A program made the position numbers and the translations under genes. The notes beneath the pieces were generated by a model, which saw only the letters and a list, made by a program, of their open reading frames with translations, made no database searches and had not been told where the DNA came from. Positions 35,268 to 43,478 of a DNA stretch of 64,000 nt are shown piece after piece. The DNA comes from Oceanobacillus neutriphilus (GTDB lineage Bacteria; Bacillota; Bacilli; Bacillales; Amphibacillaceae): the NCBI RefSeq assembly GCF_014645515.1, contig NZ_BMLW01000014.1:98722-162721 (forward strand), read 5' to 3'. Numbering within the stretch: position 1 is the stretch's first letter; each line of letters opens with the position of its first letter.

Positions 35268-35582
35268 AACCTGAAGCAAATGTTCAAAAAAGAAGAGTTC
35301 CGAATTTTGAGGATTGAGAAGACATGTTTTTAGTAAATGAAAGGAGCTCTTCTCACGTTCCCCCAGACACAGTCGATTATTGAGCAGCAATTATTCCCCC
35401 ATTCAATACATTTGACGACTTTTGAATATCCTCTTATAGAGAACCTCTATAAGAACTTCCTTATATTCCTATAAGAAGAGTTATTGTTAGACACTAATGT
35501 GCGTGATATACTAACCGATAATCTCAAAACCGATTAAATAACTAGGAATAGTTCACTTAATAAAAGAAAGGATGGATAACTC
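35268..35582. other. Regulatory gap before the plus-strand half
   Basis: A 315-bp gap. The promoter-proximal part holds two palindromes (35432-35475). A 45-codon frame at 35337-35474 (MKGALLTFPQ onward) overlaps them; its composition looks protein-like, and it may be a remnant of a transposase N-terminus, but I cannot place it. GAAAGGATGG before 35583 is the ribosome-binding site of the ATPase gene. Confidence 0.5.
35432..35475. promoter_or_regulatory. Paired palindromes upstream of the ABC transporter, likely LysR sites
   Basis: TCTTATAGAG-AAC-CTCTATAAGA (35432-35454) is a perfect 10-bp inverted repeat. CTTATA-TTCC-TATAAG (35460-35475) follows, its centre 24-25 bp further on, a typical distance between recognition and activation sites of a LysR activator. 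Confidence 0.65.
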
Positions 35583-36365
35583 ATGATAAAGGTTTCTAAC
35601 TTAAAGAAAAGCTATAAAAATAATCCAGTTTTAAAAGATATCAGCTTTCATGTGGATGAAGGCGAGGTTGTAGCAATTATCGGTCCCTCCGGATCAGGGA
35701 AATCAACCTTACTGCGCTGTCTTAATTTTTTAGAAAAACCCAATGAAGGACATATTGAAATTGGCGGAGTATCCGTCGATACCACCAAAGCTGCTAAGAA
35801 AGAGATTCATCAATTACGTTTACAAACATCGATGGTTTTTCAACACTATAACCTTTTTAAAAATCTTACTGCTTTAAAAAATGTCGCCCATCCTTTAAGG
35901 GTAACTAAAAAATTAGATAAGAAAAAAGCAGAAGAAATCGGACGCCGTTTATTGGAGCAGGTAGGATTATCCAATAAAGCAGACCACTATCCCATTTCTC
36001 TGTCGGGCGGGCAGCAGCAGCGTGTAGGAATTGCCCGTGCGCTGGCGGTTAATCCAAATGCTATTTTATTCGATGAACCTACATCTTCTCTTGATCCTGA
36101 ATGGGTAGGAGAAGTGCTCCGTGTCATATCAGGTATCGCCGATAAGGATAAGACTATGATTATTGTCACACATGAAATGAATTTCGCACGGGAGGTTGCC
36201 GACAGAGTCATTTTCATGGATGATGGCCTCATTGTTGAACAGGGTACACCAGAAGAAGTTTTTGATTATCCTGCAAATGACCGAACGAAAAAATTCTTGC
36301 GGGATTATCAAAGACAAATCACAGGGAAGACAGACAATAAAAATGAAAAGTTTGCTATTGTCTAA
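35583..36365 (+). CDS. Polar amino-acid ABC transporter ATP-binding protein (TcyN-like)
   Basis: A 260-residue ATPase: Walker [10 protein letters not shown] (residues 34-42), Q-loop in [19 protein letters not shown], signature [16 protein letters not shown], Walker [14 protein letters not shown] and the switch histidine in [10 protein letters not shown]. This is the GlnQ/HisP group that includes the cystine importers TcyC and TcyN. It leads the plus-strand half, 34 bp before the permease. It probably energises import for both binding proteins of the island. Confidence 0.93.
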   Translation: MIKVSNLKKSYKNNPVLKDISFHVDEGEVVAIIGPSGSGKSTLLRCLNFLEKPNEGHIEIGGVSVDTTKAAKKEIHQLRLQTSMVFQHYNLFKNLTALKNVAHPLRVTKKLDKKKAEEIGRRLLEQVGLSNKADHYPISLSGGQQQRVGIARALAVNPNAILFDEPTSSLDPEWVGEVLRVISGIADKDKTMIIVTHEMNFAREVADRVIFMDDGLIVEQGTPEEVFDYPANDRTKKFLRDYQRQITGKTDNKNEKFAIV

Positions 36366-36398
36366 CACTTAAAATAGAAAAGATGGCGGTGTCCAAAT

Positions 36399-37076
36399 AT
36401 GAACTTTGATTTTAAATATATGTTTGAAATTATTCCTGAGCTTTTAACCTATGTGGCAGTTACGCTGTATATAGCGATTGCTTCCATGATTATCGCTGTC
36501 ATTATTGCTATTTTTCTTTCTTTAATCCTGGTCAACCGAATCCCGGTTTTGCATCAATTGGCGCTGATTTATATTTCTTTTTTCCGGGGGACCCCGCCGC
36601 TGGTACAGCTGTTAATGATTTATTTCGGGCTGCCTCAGCTGCTGCCTTCATTCAATTCCATTACGGCAATGACCGCTGCAATTCTTGCATTTAGTTTAAA
36701 TGTTTCCGCATACCTTGCAGAAATTTTCCGGGCAGGATTGGAATCGGTGGACAAAGGGCAGGCTGAAGCAGCACTGACAACAGGGATGACCTATCCGCAG
36801 GCATTACGGTCTATTATTCTGCCACAGGCTGCACGGAATGCGATTCCAGCCACCGGAAACACCTTTCTTGGCTTGCTGAAGAACACCTCCTTAGCGTTTA
36901 CAATCGGGGTTACTGAATTACTTGCACAAGGAAAATTATTGGCTACAGCCACGCTTCATTTCTTTGAAGCATATATGGCGGTTGCATTGATTTATTGGGG
37001 ATTAACTGCCTTATATAGTTGGCTGCAATCCTGGTATGAAAAGAAAATCAGCAAAGCATATGTCAGAGAAGTTTAA
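36399..37076 (+). CDS. Polar amino-acid ABC transporter permease (TcyL/TcyM-like)
   Basis: A 225-residue HisM-type permease with five membrane helices. It has the conserved FFRGTPPLVQLLMIYFGLP and the cytoplasmic EAA loop EAALTTGMTYPQALRSIILPQAARNAIPATGN that docks on the ATPase. Only one permease gene is present, so the channel is probably a homodimer, unlike B. subtilis TcyLM, which uses two. Confidence 0.92.
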   Translation: MNFDFKYMFEIIPELLTYVAVTLYIAIASMIIAVIIAIFLSLILVNRIPVLHQLALIYISFFRGTPPLVQLLMIYFGLPQLLPSFNSITAMTAAILAFSLNVSAYLAEIFRAGLESVDKGQAEAALTTGMTYPQALRSIILPQAARNAIPATGNTFLGLLKNTSLAFTIGVTELLAQGKLLATATLHFFEAYMAVALIYWGLTALYSWLQSWYEKKISKAYVREV

Positions 37077-37096
37077 CTTTTGGAGGCTACGTAAAA

Positions 37097-37897
37097 ATGA
37101 AAAAAATAGTCGGATTTATCATAGTTGTTTTCATTATTTTCACAAGTGCCTGTGGACAGAGCAGTGGCGGTGAAGCAGCATCTGAAAAGGATAATATTAT
37201 AAAAATCGGTGCAACACCAGATGGCTATCCGCAGTATTATGTCGAAGATGATGAAGTCAAGGGCTTTAGCGCAGACGTTTTAGAAGCTTTATTTCATGAA
37301 GCTGGTTATGAAGTTGAATGGGTTATCACAGATTGGACCGGTGTACTTGCTTCTTTAGAAACCGGGAAAATTGATACCGTTGCTGGCTTTGCGCAAACAC
37401 CGGAGCGGGAAGAAAAATATATCTTTACCGATCCATACTACTATTCCCGGGCTGGCTTTGGTGTTGCATTGGATAACGATACGATCGAGTCCTTAGACGA
37501 TTTGAAGGGAAAAAAGGTCGGAAATGTAACTGGGTCAAATTATGAGAATGTACTGAAGGAGCATGATCCAAATAATGAAATTGAGATTACCAGCTATGAA
37601 ACAGCAGATGTAATCAGACAGGATGTTGCATCCGGCAAATTAGACGCCTTTGTAACCGGCAGAGAGCTGCTGCTTGCCCAAATTAAAAATAGAGATATTC
37701 CATTAAAGGTCGTTGGTGATGGCTTCGGAGAGAAGCTTGTCTCCCTCCCCTTCGCTGACACAGACGAAAATAAAGAATTGATCCTCGATTTAAATGAAGC
37801 GCTGGAAAACTTAAAAGAAGACGGTGTGCTTCATGACTTGGCAATAGAATGGTTTGATGAAGATGTAACTGTCAGCCAGGAAGAAACGGAGGAATAA
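37097..37897 (+). CDS. Amino-acid type ABC transporter binding lipoprotein (right half of island)
   Basis: Lipoprotein signal with lipobox TSAC (C17), then KIGATPDGYPQYYVEDDEVKGFSADVLEALF, VEWVITDWTGVLASLETGKIDTVAGF and SLDDLKGKKVGNVTGSNYENVLKE. It is a paralogue of the protein encoded at 32081-32878, with matching motifs at matching positions but different ligand-site details (PQYY against PHTF), which suggests related but different ligands. The gene ends 3 bp before the SDR gene. Confidence 0.9.
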   Translation: MKKIVGFIIVVFIIFTSACGQSSGGEAASEKDNIIKIGATPDGYPQYYVEDDEVKGFSADVLEALFHEAGYEVEWVITDWTGVLASLETGKIDTVAGFAQTPEREEKYIFTDPYYYSRAGFGVALDNDTIESLDDLKGKKVGNVTGSNYENVLKEHDPNNEIEITSYETADVIRQDVASGKLDAFVTGRELLLAQIKNRDIPLKVVGDGFGEKLVSLPFADTDENKELILDLNEALENLKEDGVLHDLAIEWFDEDVTVSQEETEE

Positions 37898-37900
37898 AAC

Positions 37901-38632
37901 ATGGGGCGATTAGATGGAAAAGTAGCAATTATAACTGGAGGGGCATCCGGGATGGGCGCCTCTCATGTAAAAAAGTTAGCTTCAGAAGGAGCAAAGGTTG
38001 TCTTTACCGATGTTCTTGCCAGGGAGGGGCAGGCCTTACAAGCTGAGCTCGGCAGGAATACGTTATTTTTACAGCAGGATGTAACGGATGCCGATCGTTG
38101 GGATGAAATTATAAAAGAAGCAGAAACAGCTTTTGGAGCCGTGAATGTTTTAGTAAACAATGCCGGATTAAACTACAGTGAATACTTGGAAAACTTTCCT
38201 GAAGATGCTTACCGGCAAGTAATTGAAGTTAATCAAACAGCTGTTTTCCTAGGAATGAAGGCAGTTATTCCTTCAATGAAGAAAGCAGAAAGCGGGTCAA
38301 TCATTAACATCTCTTCTATTGGCGGTTTGCGTGGAAGAATTGCCGGTATTGCCTATGGCGCTTCAAAATTTGCTGTAACCGGGATGACTAAAGTGGCAGC
38401 ACTGGAATTAGGACAGTATCAAATCAGAGTTAATTCCATTCACCCCAGCTTAGTAAATACGGGTATGTTTTCAGAACAGGCTGGCGGCAGCAATGTGGCA
38501 ACAGATCGTCCTTTAAAGCGTGTACTGACAAAAGAAGAGGTATCTAATCTTGTTCTTCATCTCGCCTCGGATGAATCGAGCTATACAACTGGAGCGGAAT
38601 GCGTTATCGACGGCGGCTTAACTGCACGATAA
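37901..38632 (+). CDS. Short-chain dehydrogenase/reductase
   Basis: Classical SDR of 243 residues: cofactor motif TGGASGMGASH (residues 12-22), DV at the start of the adenine pocket, NNAGLN, catalytic serine in NISSIGG and YGASK with catalytic Tyr and Lys. The sequence VFTDV after beta-2 suggests NAD rather than NADP. It is cotranscribed with the transporter and amidohydrolase-like genes and would act on a carbonyl or alcohol product of the imported compound. Substrate unknown. Confidence 0.88.
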   Translation: MGRLDGKVAIITGGASGMGASHVKKLASEGAKVVFTDVLAREGQALQAELGRNTLFLQQDVTDADRWDEIIKEAETAFGAVNVLVNNAGLNYSEYLENFPEDAYRQVIEVNQTAVFLGMKAVIPSMKKAESGSIINISSIGGLRGRIAGIAYGASKFAVTGMTKVAALELGQYQIRVNSIHPSLVNTGMFSEQAGGSNVATDRPLKRVLTKEEVSNLVLHLASDESSYTTGAECVIDGGLTAR

Positions 38633-38652
38633 AAATAAGAGGGGGCAGATAA

Positions 38653-39501
38653 ATGATTATAGATTTTAAAATGAAAGCACCAATTCCTGGTTGGGAGGCA
38701 TTATTTGAAAGTGGAAAAACCGGCATCAAAGACGTCTTTCCACAACTGAAAAATGTTACACCGACAACCTCCTCCAGCCTTACAGATGTTCTCCAGGAAA
38801 TGGATAAGCAAGGAATCAGCCATTCCGTTATTCTTGGAAGGAATAATGATATAGGGAGCTCCAATGAAGCATTACAAGCATTTTTAGCGGGTCCCCAGGG
38901 AGAGCGGTTCTTTGGCTTCATCGGCATTGAAGACATGACAGTGACAGAGGCTGTGGAGACCATTCATCGCTTTGGACGGACAGGAGATTTTCATGGAGTA
39001 GCAGCTATTCCCTCTAAGATTAAGCCTTTGACCCCAATCGGTGATCCAGGCCTTGACCCTATTTTTGAAGCCTGTCTTGAATACGGCCTGCCATTTTGTA
39101 TGACCTTAAGCTTATTGATATCACTAATCAGTGAAAAACCGGATTATGATTATATTCATCCGAAACAGCTCATTCGGGTGGCACAGAAGTATCCCGACTT
39201 AAAGCTGATTATTTCACATGCTGCCTGGCCATTTGTACAAGAATCAATTGCAATTGCAACCCACTTTAAAAACATTTATCTCTGTCCGGATTTTTATACC
39301 GCTTTTCCAGGCGGGCAGCAATATATAGAAGCTGCAAAATTCGGATTAGAGAATCAAATTTTATTTGCGAGCTGTTATCCCAATGTCCCCTATCATTACG
39401 CCATGGAGCATTATAGACGCGAAGTATTAGATGATCGTATTGCCAATAAGATTTTTTATGAAAATGCGCAACAATTGTTAAAACAACATAAATCACAATA
39501 A
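38653..39501 (+). CDS. Amidohydrolase (ACMSD-like) family protein with altered metal site
   Basis: The 282-residue TIM-barrel pattern fits the amidohydrolase 2 family: early strand MIIDFKMKAP, FGFIGIEDM, GVAAIP-like strand, GLPFCMTLSL, LKLIISHAAWP with one conserved histidine, IYLCPDF, and ILFASCYPNVPY near the end. However, the usual N-terminal H-x-H is replaced by F-K-M, and the aspartate expected in the GSDYP-type motif is a cysteine (ASCYP). The enzyme may have lost metal-dependent chemistry or use other ligands. It is cotranscribed between the SDR and glutaredoxin genes. Confidence 0.75.
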   Translation: MIIDFKMKAPIPGWEALFESGKTGIKDVFPQLKNVTPTTSSSLTDVLQEMDKQGISHSVILGRNNDIGSSNEALQAFLAGPQGERFFGFIGIEDMTVTEAVETIHRFGRTGDFHGVAAIPSKIKPLTPIGDPGLDPIFEACLEYGLPFCMTLSLLISLISEKPDYDYIHPKQLIRVAQKYPDLKLIISHAAWPFVQESIAIATHFKNIYLCPDFYTAFPGGQQYIEAAKFGLENQILFASCYPNVPYHYAMEHYRREVLDDRIANKIFYENAQQLLKQHKSQ

Positions 39502-39521
39502 AATGGAAAGGATGATGAAAT

Positions 39522-39782
39522 ATGGCAAAGGAAACATTAAACATCGTTGTCTGGTCAAAGCAGGGATGCAGTTATTGCGGAGAGGTGAAACAATACTTAG
39601 CTGACAAAGGGATCACCTTTAAAGATATTGATTTGACAAACCACGATGATAGACGGGATATCCTGGAAGCAAAATACGGTGTTCGCCATGTACCTGTTGT
39701 TGAAATAGGACAAGGCAATCAGTATGAAGCTGTTACCGATGTCGGAGTTCAATATATTGAAGAGGCTTTACGGAATAAATAA
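39522..39782 (+). CDS. Glutaredoxin-like protein (YtnI-like)
   Basis: A compact 86-residue thioredoxin fold with redox motif CSYC (residues 16-19), a cis-proline in RHVPVVEIG and the C-terminal helix. A glutaredoxin-like gene (ytnI) also belongs to the B. subtilis ytmI operon beside the monooxygenases, where it is thought to handle thiol intermediates. It is the last gene of the plus-strand half; a very strong terminator follows 14 bp after the stop. Confidence 0.88.
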   Translation: MAKETLNIVVWSKQGCSYCGEVKQYLADKGITFKDIDLTNHDDRRDILEAKYGVRHVPVVEIGQGNQYEAVTDVGVQYIEEALRNK

Positions 39783-39795
39783 TATTAAAATTTCA

Positions 39796-39848
39796 GGACA
39801 AAAAAGCAGTCCGTATCGAATTTGTCGATACGGACTGCTTTTTTGTCC
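39796..39848 (+). terminator. Strong terminator of the plus-strand half
   Basis: A 24-bp perfect stem beginning GGACAAAAAAGCAGTCC with a 5-nt loop. A and T runs within the stem let it end transcription from both sides (glutaredoxin operon and ywhD). Confidence 0.9.
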
Positions 39849-39952
39849 TAGTAAACATGAGTTAGCCCATGTACTCATAGTTTACAAAGTATTTAAGAAA
39901 AGTACAAGAATTTCTAAATATGTTCATAATTCATTCACATTTTTGTCAAAGA

Positions 39953-40489
39953 TCAGCTTTCCATTCCTAATTGATCTTTCAGCTCTGAAGAAGCGTTTTC
40001 CCACATTTCAGGCTTAAATTCTTTCAGGAAGTCTCCTAATAATTTTTTGGAAGGCCCGTCCATATGCTCAACGATAATTTGGCCTTTCAATGATTTCTCC
40101 ATATGCTTCACATGCTCTGCCATGGATTTATAGGCCCGTTTGATTTCCCGATTAACACGGATTTCACTGCCGGCAACTCCAGAATAATACGGACCATTTT
40201 CTCCTTTTTCCACTGTGACCCAGACAATCCAATAAAGCTTTCCGCCTTGCACTTCTTCACGGTCTCTAATCCATTTCACACGGCGCTCTACAGAACTTCT
40301 CGCATGCATCGCATCCATATCAACATAAGCTTTACCTTCATTCGGATCTACAATAATCGATGACATATTTTCAAGGCTGACTGTCCCAGCTCCATAACCG
40401 CCATGGCCATCTGTAGAATCGTCTTTTATAATTGTAAATGTATTTTTTTTCTTTTTTCCGTCTGTCAATGTCATTCCCTCCTGCTTCAT
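39953..40489 (-). CDS. ywhD: YwhD family protein
   Basis: A 178-residue cytoplasmic protein of unknown function found throughout bacilli, near pbpG and ywgA as here. Recognised by GHGGYGAGTVSLENMSSIIVDP, DMDAMHARSSVERRVKWI and GKLYWIVWVTVEKG. A start a few codons later (MTLTDGKK) is possible, but GGAAAAAGG lies at a good distance for the first ATG. No catalytic motif is evident. Confidence 0.85.
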   Translation of the reverse strand: MKQEGMTLTDGKKKKNTFTIIKDDSTDGHGGYGAGTVSLENMSSIIVDPNEGKAYVDMDAMHARSSVERRVKWIRDREEVQGGKLYWIVWVTVEKGENGPYYSGVAGSEIRVNREIKRAYKSMAEHVKHMEKSLKGQIIVEHMDGPSKKLLGDFLKEFKPEMWENASSELKDQLGMES

Positions 40490-40530
40490 TCTGACCTTTT
40501 TCCTATTCTACCACGTTCTAACAGGCTTTT

Positions 40531-41037
40531 TTAGTGAGAAGACTTATCCTGTAATTCATCAATAAACTGGAAGGCTTCATTCATTTCTTCATCTGTATAT
40601 TTCAGCTTTGGCTTTACCGTATGTACTTTATCAATTATTTCCTCCCGCGGTAAATAAGAAAAATACAGCACCGTAGAGACAAGCTCTAAAAAGCGGGCAC
40701 TGCAATCCTGCAGTACATTGATTCTGTCTTCTATTTCAGGAATATTCACTTCAAATTGATTTAAAAAAGTAGCTCCATCCTCCGTTATTGAATAGTGATA
40801 TTGATGGTAATTACTTTTTTCTTCCTTTTCTTCATTTAAAAAGTTTAAATTACAAAGCTCCTCCACCCGCAATGTCAGTTCCTCTGAATAAGGCCCATAA
40901 AAATGGAATTGGTATTTTTCTTCAAAGGGGACCCGGCATTGCTGCAAAATATAAATCATTTTTTGTAATTTCTTTCTTCCAGTTACTTGCTTGGCTTTAG
41001 AGAAAAAATAGAGCAGTTTCGCATGATTGTCTAACAC
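40531..41037 (-). CDS. ywgA: YwgA family protein
   Basis: A 168-residue protein with an SocA/DUF4065-like opening, LLYFFSKAKQVTGRKKLQKMIYILQQC, and FHFYGPYSEELTLRVEELCNL, which suggests a winged-helix-like N-terminal half. Conserved downstream of the HD-domain protein YwfO in bacilli, with only 6 bp between the genes. Function unknown; coexpression suggests a partner of YwfO. Confidence 0.85.
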   Translation of the reverse strand: MLDNHAKLLYFFSKAKQVTGRKKLQKMIYILQQCRVPFEEKYQFHFYGPYSEELTLRVEELCNLNFLNEEKEEKSNYHQYHYSITEDGATFLNQFEVNIPEIEDRINVLQDCSARFLELVSTVLYFSYLPREEIIDKVHTVKPKLKYTDEEMNEAFQFIDELQDKSSH

Positions 41038-41043
41038 AAATGG

Positions 41044-42345
41044 TCATTCCTTCCCGTACAATATATCTAGAATTCTTTTCTTCAACTCAGTATCTTCTAT
41101 CGCTTGAATCCTGTCTTTAGGAAAATACAGCTTATGGTCTGTCCTTTTTTTACCTGAAATCGCCTCGACAATATCAGAATGACGGGATAATTCCTTCAAA
41201 CCGCCATCCGGCATCAAAAGGTGTATAGGCAGGCGTTCTTCTTCTTCACCCGGACGATAAAAATCATACGGTAAATCAGAAGATGAATCCACCACTAAAT
41301 AATAGTCTGGATTAATACCCGCTTTTTTAAACAGCTGATAAAGCTCCATTCCTGCATTAATCTGAGGGTCTGGATTGTATTCCACATACTTAAATAAATG
41401 ACGGTTAATAAACCGGTAGCATAAATCAGCTAAAATATCATCTTTTTCTTCCTGCCATTGCTGAAAATAATAATATACAATCATGTCATCCAGCTTTAAG
41501 TAGTCTGACAGCTTTACTCTCTCTTCAAAAAATGAAATAAAGTGTGTTGGCTCCAGCTGAAATTGATAGGTATCATCTTCATAAAGCACTCTTGCCCGCT
41601 GAAATATTTTTGACAGGATAACCTCCGCACTTCTCGTTACAGGATGGAAATAAACCTGCCAGTACATTTGATAACGGCTCATAATATAATCTTCCACCGC
41701 ATGCATCCCTGTTGATTTAATCACTACCTGATCATCCATCGGCCGCATAACACGCAAAATACGCTCCATATCAAAATGGCCGTAGCTCACTCCGGTAAAA
41801 TAAGCATCGCGCTGCAGATAATCCATTCGATCGGCATCAATCTGACTGGATATCAGACTCACAACAAGCTTGTCCGAATACGTTTTGGCAATTACATCGG
41901 CTACCTTCTCAGGAAAATCAGCAGACACTTTCTTCAATATGTGATTAACCTTCGTATCTCCCAGGATAATTTTTTGTGTAAACTGCTCATGATCCAGTTT
42001 GAATACTTTCTCAAATGAATGCGAGAATGGTCCGTGGCCTAAATCGTGCAATAATGCCGCACAAAGGCATAGCAGCCGCTGTTCTCTATCCCATCTTTCA
42101 CGGTCTGCAAAATTATTAGTAATCCTTCTTACAATTTCATAGACTCCCAGAGAATGGTTAAAACGGCTATGTTCTGCACCATGAAAGGTCAGGTTGGTGG
42201 TTCCCAGCTGTTTTATCCGGCGCAGCCTCTGAAATTCCGGTGTGGCAATCAAATCCCAGACAGCCCGGTCCCGGACATGAATATACCGATGGACCGGATC
42301 TTTAAATACCTTCTCTTCTATTAATTGTTCATCTTTATATGCCAT
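41044..42345 (-). CDS. ywfO: HD-domain phosphohydrolase (YwfO)
   Basis: A 433-residue dGTPase-like HD protein. Metal ligands are visible in HSRFNHSLGVYE, ALLHDLGHGPFSHSFE (the HD pair) and the later SSQIDADRMDYLQRDAYFTG. The B. subtilis and Enterococcus relatives hydrolyse (d)NTPs with allosteric control. The gene stands 222 bp from the divergent lipL gene and 6 bp before ywgA. Intact. Confidence 0.9.
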   Translation of the reverse strand: MAYKDEQLIEEKVFKDPVHRYIHVRDRAVWDLIATPEFQRLRRIKQLGTTNLTFHGAEHSRFNHSLGVYEIVRRITNNFADRERWDREQRLLCLCAALLHDLGHGPFSHSFEKVFKLDHEQFTQKIILGDTKVNHILKKVSADFPEKVADVIAKTYSDKLVVSLISSQIDADRMDYLQRDAYFTGVSYGHFDMERILRVMRPMDDQVVIKSTGMHAVEDYIMSRYQMYWQVYFHPVTRSAEVILSKIFQRARVLYEDDTYQFQLEPTHFISFFEERVKLSDYLKLDDMIVYYYFQQWQEEKDDILADLCYRFINRHLFKYVEYNPDPQINAGMELYQLFKKAGINPDYYLVVDSSSDLPYDFYRPGEEEERLPIHLLMPDGGLKELSRHSDIVEAISGKKRTDHKLYFPKDRIQAIEDTELKKRILDILYGKE

Positions 42346-42567
42346 ATATTTGTCCCCATCCGTACTTTCTGAAAGATTTTTTGCATACTTTTCCAGAAAA
42401 GGTCCAGCGTAGTTGTTTTAATAGGGTGTTCAAAAAATCCAATAAACAGGACATTTTGAACAAGTCCTTTATTATCTTTGATGAAGTGCTTTTTACTTCT
42501 TTTCCACATATGCTTTTATTATATTATAATATAGTTAATCAGCTGACGAAAGGTTTAGGATAAACTT

Positions 42568-43407
42568 ATGAAAAATTGGAAAGAAATTATTCGGCATAAA
42601 ACATTTCGATACATAGACCACACCACAGAGGATATGGTTGCAGGCAAACCAAACACAGCTCTGGCATCATTTGCTGTTGATGACGCACTGGCAATTTCAG
42701 TCAGTGAGGAAGCTTCTCCTCCTGTGCTTCGTTTATGGGTACACCCGGATACGATTGTTTTAGGTATCCCGGATTCACGCCTCCCTTATATCAAAGATGG
42801 AATGGCGTTTCTAAAAGAAAAGCATTATCAGGGGGTTGTTCGTAATTCAGGAGGACTTGCTGTTGCTCTGGATAAAGGTGTGCTCAATATTTCCCTCATT
42901 ATTCCCGGAATAGATAACTTATCTATATATGATTGTTATGAAGCAATGGTCCGTTTTGTCCAGGCAATGTTTGCAGATATAACTGAAGCTATTGAGGCAT
43001 ATGAAATTGTCGGTTCCTACTGCCCGGGAGATTATGATTTAAGTATTAATGGAAAAAAGTTTGCAGGTATTTCACAGCGCCGGGTGAAAAGCGGCATTTC
43101 CGTACAGATTTATTTAGACGTTGAAGGTAACAGCAAAAAACGTGCTTCTTTAATTCGGGAGTTTTATCATATGGCGAAACGCGGTGAAGATACAGCCTTT
43201 ACTTATCCTGAGGTAAATCCTGATGTTATGGCTTCTCTCTCTGATTTATTGGGGACTTCATTGACTGTTGAAGAGGTCAAGCGGCGTGTCACGGCCACAT
43301 TAAAAGAACTCTCCGACAAAATAGTTACAATCCCGATACAGGATAAGGAACAGGAAAATTTTGATAAACGTTATCAGCAAATGATAAAACGGAATGAGAA
43401 TATATAA
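42568..43407 (+). CDS. lipL: Octanoyl-[GcvH]:protein N-octanoyltransferase
   Basis: Moves octanoyl groups from GcvH to E2 subunits in bacterial lipoylation. The 279 residues have the LipL/LplA-like fold: LRLWVHPDTIVLGIPDSRLP, VVRNSGGLAVALDKGVLNISLII with the conserved RxSGG block, and YEIVGSYCPGDYDLSINGKKFAGISQRRVKSG, with the catalytic cysteine in SYCPGD. It is the counterpart of B. subtilis YwfL and stands next to pta, as there. A shared bidirectional terminator separates it from pta. Confidence 0.93.
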   Translation: MKNWKEIIRHKTFRYIDHTTEDMVAGKPNTALASFAVDDALAISVSEEASPPVLRLWVHPDTIVLGIPDSRLPYIKDGMAFLKEKHYQGVVRNSGGLAVALDKGVLNISLIIPGIDNLSIYDCYEAMVRFVQAMFADITEAIEAYEIVGSYCPGDYDLSINGKKFAGISQRRVKSGISVQIYLDVEGNSKKRASLIREFYHMAKRGEDTAFTYPEVNPDVMASLSDLLGTSLTVEEVKRRVTATLKELSDKIVTIPIQDKEQENFDKRYQQMIKRNENI

Positions 43408-43429
43408 GCAAGTTTAACGAGGTATACAA

Positions 43430-43466
43430 AAACAGCCTGATCGAATTCAATCCGATCAGGCTGTTT
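43430..43466. terminator. Bidirectional terminator between lipL and pta
   Basis: AAACAGCCTGATCG pairs with CGATCAGGCTGTTT around a 9-nt loop, placed between the two converging stops. Confidence 0.85.
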
Positions 43467-43478
43467 CTTATTTATAAA

